Source: Pegethrix bostrychoides GSE-TBD4-15B
GTDB taxonomy: Bacteria > Cyanobacteriota > Cyanobacteriia > Elainellales > Elainellaceae
Length of the DNA: 64,000 nt
Assembly: GCA_019359155.1 (NCBI GenBank)
Contig: JAHHHV010000080.1
Coordinates: 1-64,000, forward strand
Direction: 5' to 3'
Below, piece by piece: positions 60,623 through 64,000 of this stretch (position 1 is its first letter; every line of letters starts with the position of its first letter). A model generated the notes under the pieces. It did no database searches and was not told where the DNA came from. It saw only the letters and a program-made list of their open reading frames with translations. The translations under genes were made by a program, and so were the position numbers.

Positions 60623-60733
60623 ATGTTGAATCCAACAGTCAATGGAACGGCTCAGAGACTCTCTGGTGTCAACGGTGGTGATCAACTGCCGCCGCCTCGG
60701 CTGGCCTTTGGCAGCGCTAGCTGGCTAAGCTGA
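60623..60733 (+). CDS. 36-residue LPPPR-motif peptide (copy 2)
   Basis: The peptide starts MLNPTVNGTAQRLS, continues GVNGGDQ and ends LPPPRLAFGSASWLS. AGGAG lies seven bases before the ATG, an excellent ribosome binding site. It has the same length as the peptide at 2089-2196 and the same GG-x2-LPPPR block, with little similarity elsewhere. Its stop overlaps the convergent NB-ARC gene end by nine bases, so the two 3' ends are intertwined. It has no signal peptide or cysteine. It is too short for routine gene calling. I do not know the family; a peptide substrate, signal or modified-peptide precursor are options. Confidence 0.72.
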   Translation: MLNPTVNGTAQRLSGVNGGDQLPPPRLAFGSASWLS

Positions 60734-63259
60734 CCTAGCTTGGGATCTCGGTTGAGATTTGGCTGGGGATTTAGCTTGAGATTTGGCAATGGCGACAGCT
60801 CTTGCAGATTGGCTATCCTCAGCAATCAAGGCACTGGCTCTCTCGGCTTCGGCAGTCATGCCAATCTGCTCAAAAATTGCTAGCGCAGCGGTCGCATATT
60901 GCTGCTGAGTCACTCGATCGGCCTGAGCCTGAGCGAGTCTAGCAAACGAAAGCTGAATCAACGCGACCCGGCGATAGTCGGCGTTGGTCTCGGCAATTTG
61001 CAGCCCTTTCGTCAGCAGTCGGGCAGCTAGGTCAAACTCTGCCTCAGCAGTTGCCACGTCAGCGATTGAGGTCTCAATCACCTGAGCCAGTCGATCCATT
61101 TCTAGCGTTTGAGCGTAGTCCCGTGCGACTGTGAGGTGGGACTTGGCAGCAGCAATTTCACCCGCATCTAGATAAGCCCAGCCCTGATAGTAGCGGGTGT
61201 GGCTGAGGCATTCCAACCGCTTGCGCTCGTCTAGCCCTGCCTGCTCTAAGATCGCCTCTGACTGACTCAGCCAGGTTTGAGCCTGGGTATAGGACTGCTG
61301 CTTGATTTGTACCAGGCCGATCTGTCGGGCGAGGTTGGCCTGTTCTTTCAGGTCTTGATGCTCTCGGATATTCCAGGCTTGCTCTAGCAGATCGCTGGCA
61401 GCATGCAAGCCGCTGGGGTCTCCGGCTTCAATCAGCACCCAGGCTTGGAAAAACATGGCGGTTCCGGCAATCCGCCAGTCCTGACGCTCGGTTGCGGTAT
61501 CAATCAGCCATTTTGTCCAAGTCAGGCCAATTTGCCAGTAGCGCAGGCAAACTGTCCCTCGACCCGTGATGTAGAAGTAGGGCTTGAGGTTTTGCCAGAG
61601 CCGCAGCATATCCGCATAGTTCCCGACTTTCATACAGTAGTCGGCAACGGCCTGTATATTTTCCCATTCTTGATCAAGCCCATCAAACTGTCCCTGCCAG
61701 CCTGCTGGATCTTGACTACGATAGCATTCTGAAAAGTCGAGATACCAGTTCACCCAGCGGCTGCGGGCGGCCTGCTCAAACTGAGGCTGTCTAGCTAATT
61801 CGGCAAGTAGATAGCTGCGGGTGAGGGAGATAATCCAGTAGCGGCTATCGCCTTCGGCTGTGCGGGCTTGCGTAATCAACGACAGGGTTTGCAGCTGCAC
61901 CATCGCATCTTCGGCCAGATCGGTTTCTAGATCAGGAATAGCCGTGGCGATCAGAGCTTGGCGCAGGGCGGGTTCTGGGAACAGGACGGTGGCCAGCAGC
62001 AGCCAGTAGGCGGGCTGATTGTGAATCGACTGCACCGAACCTTCAAAGCAATATTGCGCCAGATGTCCGGTGGGCTGCAAAATCCGGCTTTGGACTTCCT
62101 GCATGGAATAGCCCCAGGCTAGCTGCCCCACGGCTAAATCAATCGCAATCGGCAGGCCGCCCGTGAGCTGATAGAGCGTTTTACTGTCTTCAGAGCGCAG
62201 CGACACGCCTAGCTCGCCTGCCTGCGACTGCACGAGGCTGAGGCCGTCGTCTTCGGGCAGGGCGCTGAGCCGCATCGGCACGCCGCTGATGCCTTCGCGG
62301 GTGGTAATAATGGTTTTGACCGAGAGCGGTAGGTCGCAGAGAAAATCGCTGATGTCCTGCTGATTCTCGACGACTTCTAGATTATCGACAATCAGCAGCG
62401 TCCGGTAAGCCGCCAGCACTCGATAAATTAGGGTAATTTGCTCTTCAAAGCTGAGCGCCGAACTCTGGGCTTCGATGAGATTGTTGCGATCGAGCATTTC
62501 AATAATCTGGCGGACGAGGTCTTTTTGGTGGGGGTCGCGTCGCGTCTGAAGACCGCTGTAGGTTAAGTGATGCTGCTTGGCGGTGCTGTAGATGATCATG
62601 TCGAAGATGGGCATGTTGGGCGGTGCTTCGGGGGCACAGCTCGCATGCAGGCAGCGTCTAGCACAGGCAATGGTCAGCGAGGTTTTACCCACGCCGCCGA
62701 GTCCGGTGATGCAGATGAGCGGAGCCGCATGGCTGGGCAGCAGCAGTTTTAGCAGCCGCGCTACTTCGGCTTGGCGACCGATGAATCGGTTATAGGGCTG
62801 TTGGGGAAGATTGTGCAGAATGCGCTTGGGGAGATGCGATGAGCGGTCGAGCAGAGCGGGGGGCGGGAAATTTGCTGGGCGATCTGCTGGGCGATCTGGT
62901 GAGGGAACAGGCTGCAACTCTGCGCTCAATTTAGCCTCGGCTTCTTCTAAAAACAGCCTGACGTTTTTGGCTCCGACCGTTTTGCCGCCAGCTTTGCCGC
63001 CAACTTTGCCGCCAGCTTTGCCGTCGCTGGTCTCGCCGAGCGCCTTCCAGAGCTTTGGGGCAATCTGGCGTTCGATGGTGGATTGTTCGTAGCCAATCGC
63101 GTTGCCCATGATCGCTTTGACTGTCTTCAGCGACCGACCCGCCAAAATATGTCGCAGAATAACCTTCTCATGCAGATCTAGCAGTTTGTTAGAGTGAGCC
63201 GCTAGCAGCTTCTGGGCAACGTCGATCAAAGCTTCGATTTTGGCGTTTTCTGGGTTCAT
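60725..63259 (-). CDS. NB-ARC ATPase with N-terminal helix-turn-helix and TPR repeats (STAND protein)
   Basis: From the ATG at 63259 the protein has 844 residues; a TTG start 11 codons upstream is possible. The N-terminal 95 residues resemble the helix-turn-helix that opens many cyanobacterial STAND proteins (LHEKVILRHILAGRSLKTVK, IAPKLWKALGE), followed by a Gly-Gly-Lys repeat. The NB-ARC domain shows the P-loop ITGLGGVGKTSL (about residue 190), Walker B TLLIVDNLEVV and GGLPIAIDLA. The C-terminal half is a helical TPR array (IRQIGLVQIKQQSYTQAQTW). STAND proteins act as switches in signalling or phage defence, triggered through their repeats. No effector domain is visible, so output may be DNA binding. 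It ends tail-to-tail with LPPPR peptide copy 2. Confidence 0.9.
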   Translation of the reverse strand: MNPENAKIEALIDVAQKLLAAHSNKLLDLHEKVILRHILAGRSLKTVKAIMGNAIGYEQSTIERQIAPKLWKALGETSDGKAGGKVGGKAGGKTVGAKNVRLFLEEAEAKLSAELQPVPSPDRPADRPANFPPPALLDRSSHLPKRILHNLPQQPYNRFIGRQAEVARLLKLLLPSHAAPLICITGLGGVGKTSLTIACARRCLHASCAPEAPPNMPIFDMIIYSTAKQHHLTYSGLQTRRDPHQKDLVRQIIEMLDRNNLIEAQSSALSFEEQITLIYRVLAAYRTLLIVDNLEVVENQQDISDFLCDLPLSVKTIITTREGISGVPMRLSALPEDDGLSLVQSQAGELGVSLRSEDSKTLYQLTGGLPIAIDLAVGQLAWGYSMQEVQSRILQPTGHLAQYCFEGSVQSIHNQPAYWLLLATVLFPEPALRQALIATAIPDLETDLAEDAMVQLQTLSLITQARTAEGDSRYWIISLTRSYLLAELARQPQFEQAARSRWVNWYLDFSECYRSQDPAGWQGQFDGLDQEWENIQAVADYCMKVGNYADMLRLWQNLKPYFYITGRGTVCLRYWQIGLTWTKWLIDTATERQDWRIAGTAMFFQAWVLIEAGDPSGLHAASDLLEQAWNIREHQDLKEQANLARQIGLVQIKQQSYTQAQTWLSQSEAILEQAGLDERKRLECLSHTRYYQGWAYLDAGEIAAAKSHLTVARDYAQTLEMDRLAQVIETSIADVATAEAEFDLAARLLTKGLQIAETNADYRRVALIQLSFARLAQAQADRVTQQQYATAALAIFEQIGMTAEAERASALIAEDSQSARAVAIAKSQAKSPAKSQPRSQARSA

Positions 63260-63446
63260 AAGTCGCTGGGGGCTTTGGTTTTGCAGAGCCAAGATCGCTG
63301 AGCTATCGGGTATGAGCTATAGAATACTAAGCTGTCGGTTCAGAATCGACCCTGATTTTCATCTATTTAACCAACTCTACTGGCTGAAATAGTTCAGAGA
63401 GTTCATTTTCTTCATTTTTGGGAGCTTGCTGCCGTCACAAAATAAT

Positions 63447-63555
63447 AGACTTGTTGCGGAATAGCCTAACGACGCTATTCGTGGAGTTGAAATCTGAAGT
63501 TTTTGGCTTTTAAGACTCTGCTAATAGTGTAGATCCTTTATTCCGCAACAGGTCT
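63447..63555. mobile_element. MITE-like element with 17-bp inverted ends
   Basis: AGACTTGTTGCGGAATA on the left and its counterpart TATTCCGCAACAGGTCT on the right are inverted repeats matching at 16 of 17 positions, bounding 109 bp. AAT(A) flanks both ends (AATAATAGAC left, AATAGAC right), which may be a short target duplication. There is no ORF inside. The ends TTGTTGCGGAATA look like those of insertion sequences, so it is probably a non-autonomous derivative. Confidence 0.65.
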
Positions 63556-63817
63556 AATAGACGGGTGCAGCAAGTTGGCTGATGCAGGGCTGGGCTTCCT
63601 CACAATTTACCTCATACCTGACCAGCGCCGGGGCAATTATGGCAGGAGTTGGGCAACCAAATCGGACAACGGCAGTTCGCCCCTGCGGTGTTCAGAGCGG
63701 GTTAGTTGAGTCCGTATCTGGAGATGACGCAAAGGAGATGGGCCGCGCTGCAACTCATTAGACAGCGCGTACCATATATCGACCTGTTTCGGAGAGCATG
63801 AAGACCCTGAGGTTTCA

Positions 63818-63850
63818 CCTGGATTGACCCTGGATTAACCCTGGATTGAC
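63818..63850. repeat. 11-bp tandem repeat, three copies
   Basis: CCTGGATTGAC, CCTGGATTAAC and CCTGGATTGAC follow one another directly. Confidence 0.9.
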
Positions 63851-63937
63851 ACGGTTCCGCTGTGGAGCAAATAGTCGCTGATATACCAAGCATCGCAAAA
63901 TCAGGTCGTGCTATTTGCTAAAGGACAGAGAATCACC

Positions 63938-64000
63938 ATGATTTCAGAAGCCTTGACTGACAAAGCTTTCAAAATCAGGCTTGTTCCTCTGTCCTATACG
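63938..64000 (+). CDS. Possible start of a gene cut by the right edge
   Basis: An ATG at 63938 opens a frame (MISEALTDKAFKIRL) with no stop to the window end, 21 codons later. AAGGACAG lies about ten bases upstream. The part seen is too short to assign a family. Confidence 0.4.
   Translation, partial: MISEALTDKAFKIRLVPLSYT

Larger units (their letters stand above)
63260..63937. other. Intergenic region with MITE-like element and short tandem repeats
   Basis: No complete gene is supported here. It contains the 109-bp element at 63447-63555 and three 11-bp repeats at 63818-63850. The rest shows no RNA gene or promoter that I can name. Confidence 0.6.

Noticed and set aside
60280-60642. 120-codon minus-strand ORF upstream of LPPPR peptide copy 2
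   Set aside because: It covers the peptide's ribosome binding site and start, has no ribosome binding site of its own and no recognisable product.
1-64000. CRISPR arrays, tRNA and rRNA genes
   Set aside because: No spaced identical repeats of 25-40 bp with unique spacers, and no cloverleaf or rRNA sequence was recognised; tandem repeats found are directly adjacent without spacers.

Overview
The window comes from a cyanobacterium. It carries phycocyanin genes (cpcB, cpcA and two rod linkers), heme oxygenase, both oxygen-dependent and oxygen-independent chlorophyll cyclase genes, DUF1822 and pentapeptide proteins. Two CnfR/PatB-type regulators, a molybdate transporter and a nitrogenase-associated ArsC-like protein point to a nitrogen fixer, although no nif structural gene lies here. 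The gene content resembles non-heterocystous filamentous cyanobacteria of the Leptolyngbya kind; this is inference from content, not from a marker gene.

Left part (1-13 kb). A truncated ferredoxin reductase with a 2Fe-2S tail is followed by a membrane glycosyltransferase. A minus-strand set then holds a 66-residue ORF, a sigma-70-like regulator, a DUF1822 protein, a transmembrane protein joining a cytoplasmic CHAT (caspase-like) protease to a periplasmic ligand-binding domain, and, beyond a hairpin terminator, a 35-residue peptide with an LPPPR motif. Next come an alpha/beta hydrolase, an unknown protein, a fatty acid hydroxylase, a CDF metal transporter and a xanthine/uracil-type permease.

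Middle part (13-42 kb). This has two secreted proteins, a DUF1275 membrane protein, a three-gene two-component system, the cpcB-cpcA-linker-linker operon, and an FHA/ferredoxin-reductase gene paired with a membrane polyferredoxin. A pentapeptide protein and an SDR/SRPBCC/alcohol dehydrogenase trio follow. A low-oxygen tetrapyrrole cluster comes next: a cysteine-rich HxlR regulator diverging from acsF, heme oxygenase, hemN and chlE, where chlE is fused to a receiver domain. A desaturase, two radical SAM proteins and a nitronate monooxygenase-like protein continue on the same strand, then a cupin operon on the other.

Right part (42-64 kb). Two cnfR paralogues flank a ParB-like gene and share an identical 425-bp 3' block. 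Then come cysK, a remnant of a type I restriction subunit with a destroyed nuclease motif, a luciferase-like monooxygenase, a NifO-like protein, a molbindin, modBC, modA and a divergent ribbon-helix-helix/molbindin fusion. A PhnDCE-type ABC transporter follows. The window ends with a second LPPPR peptide overlapping tail-to-tail with an NB-ARC/TPR protein, and a 109-bp MITE-like element.

Taken together, the 19-57 kb stretch reads as an adaptation block for low oxygen and nitrogen fixation (pigment and heme synthesis without oxygen, nif regulation, molybdenum uptake). The two LPPPR peptides, each beside a different conflict- or signalling-type protein, are the best candidate for an undescribed system.
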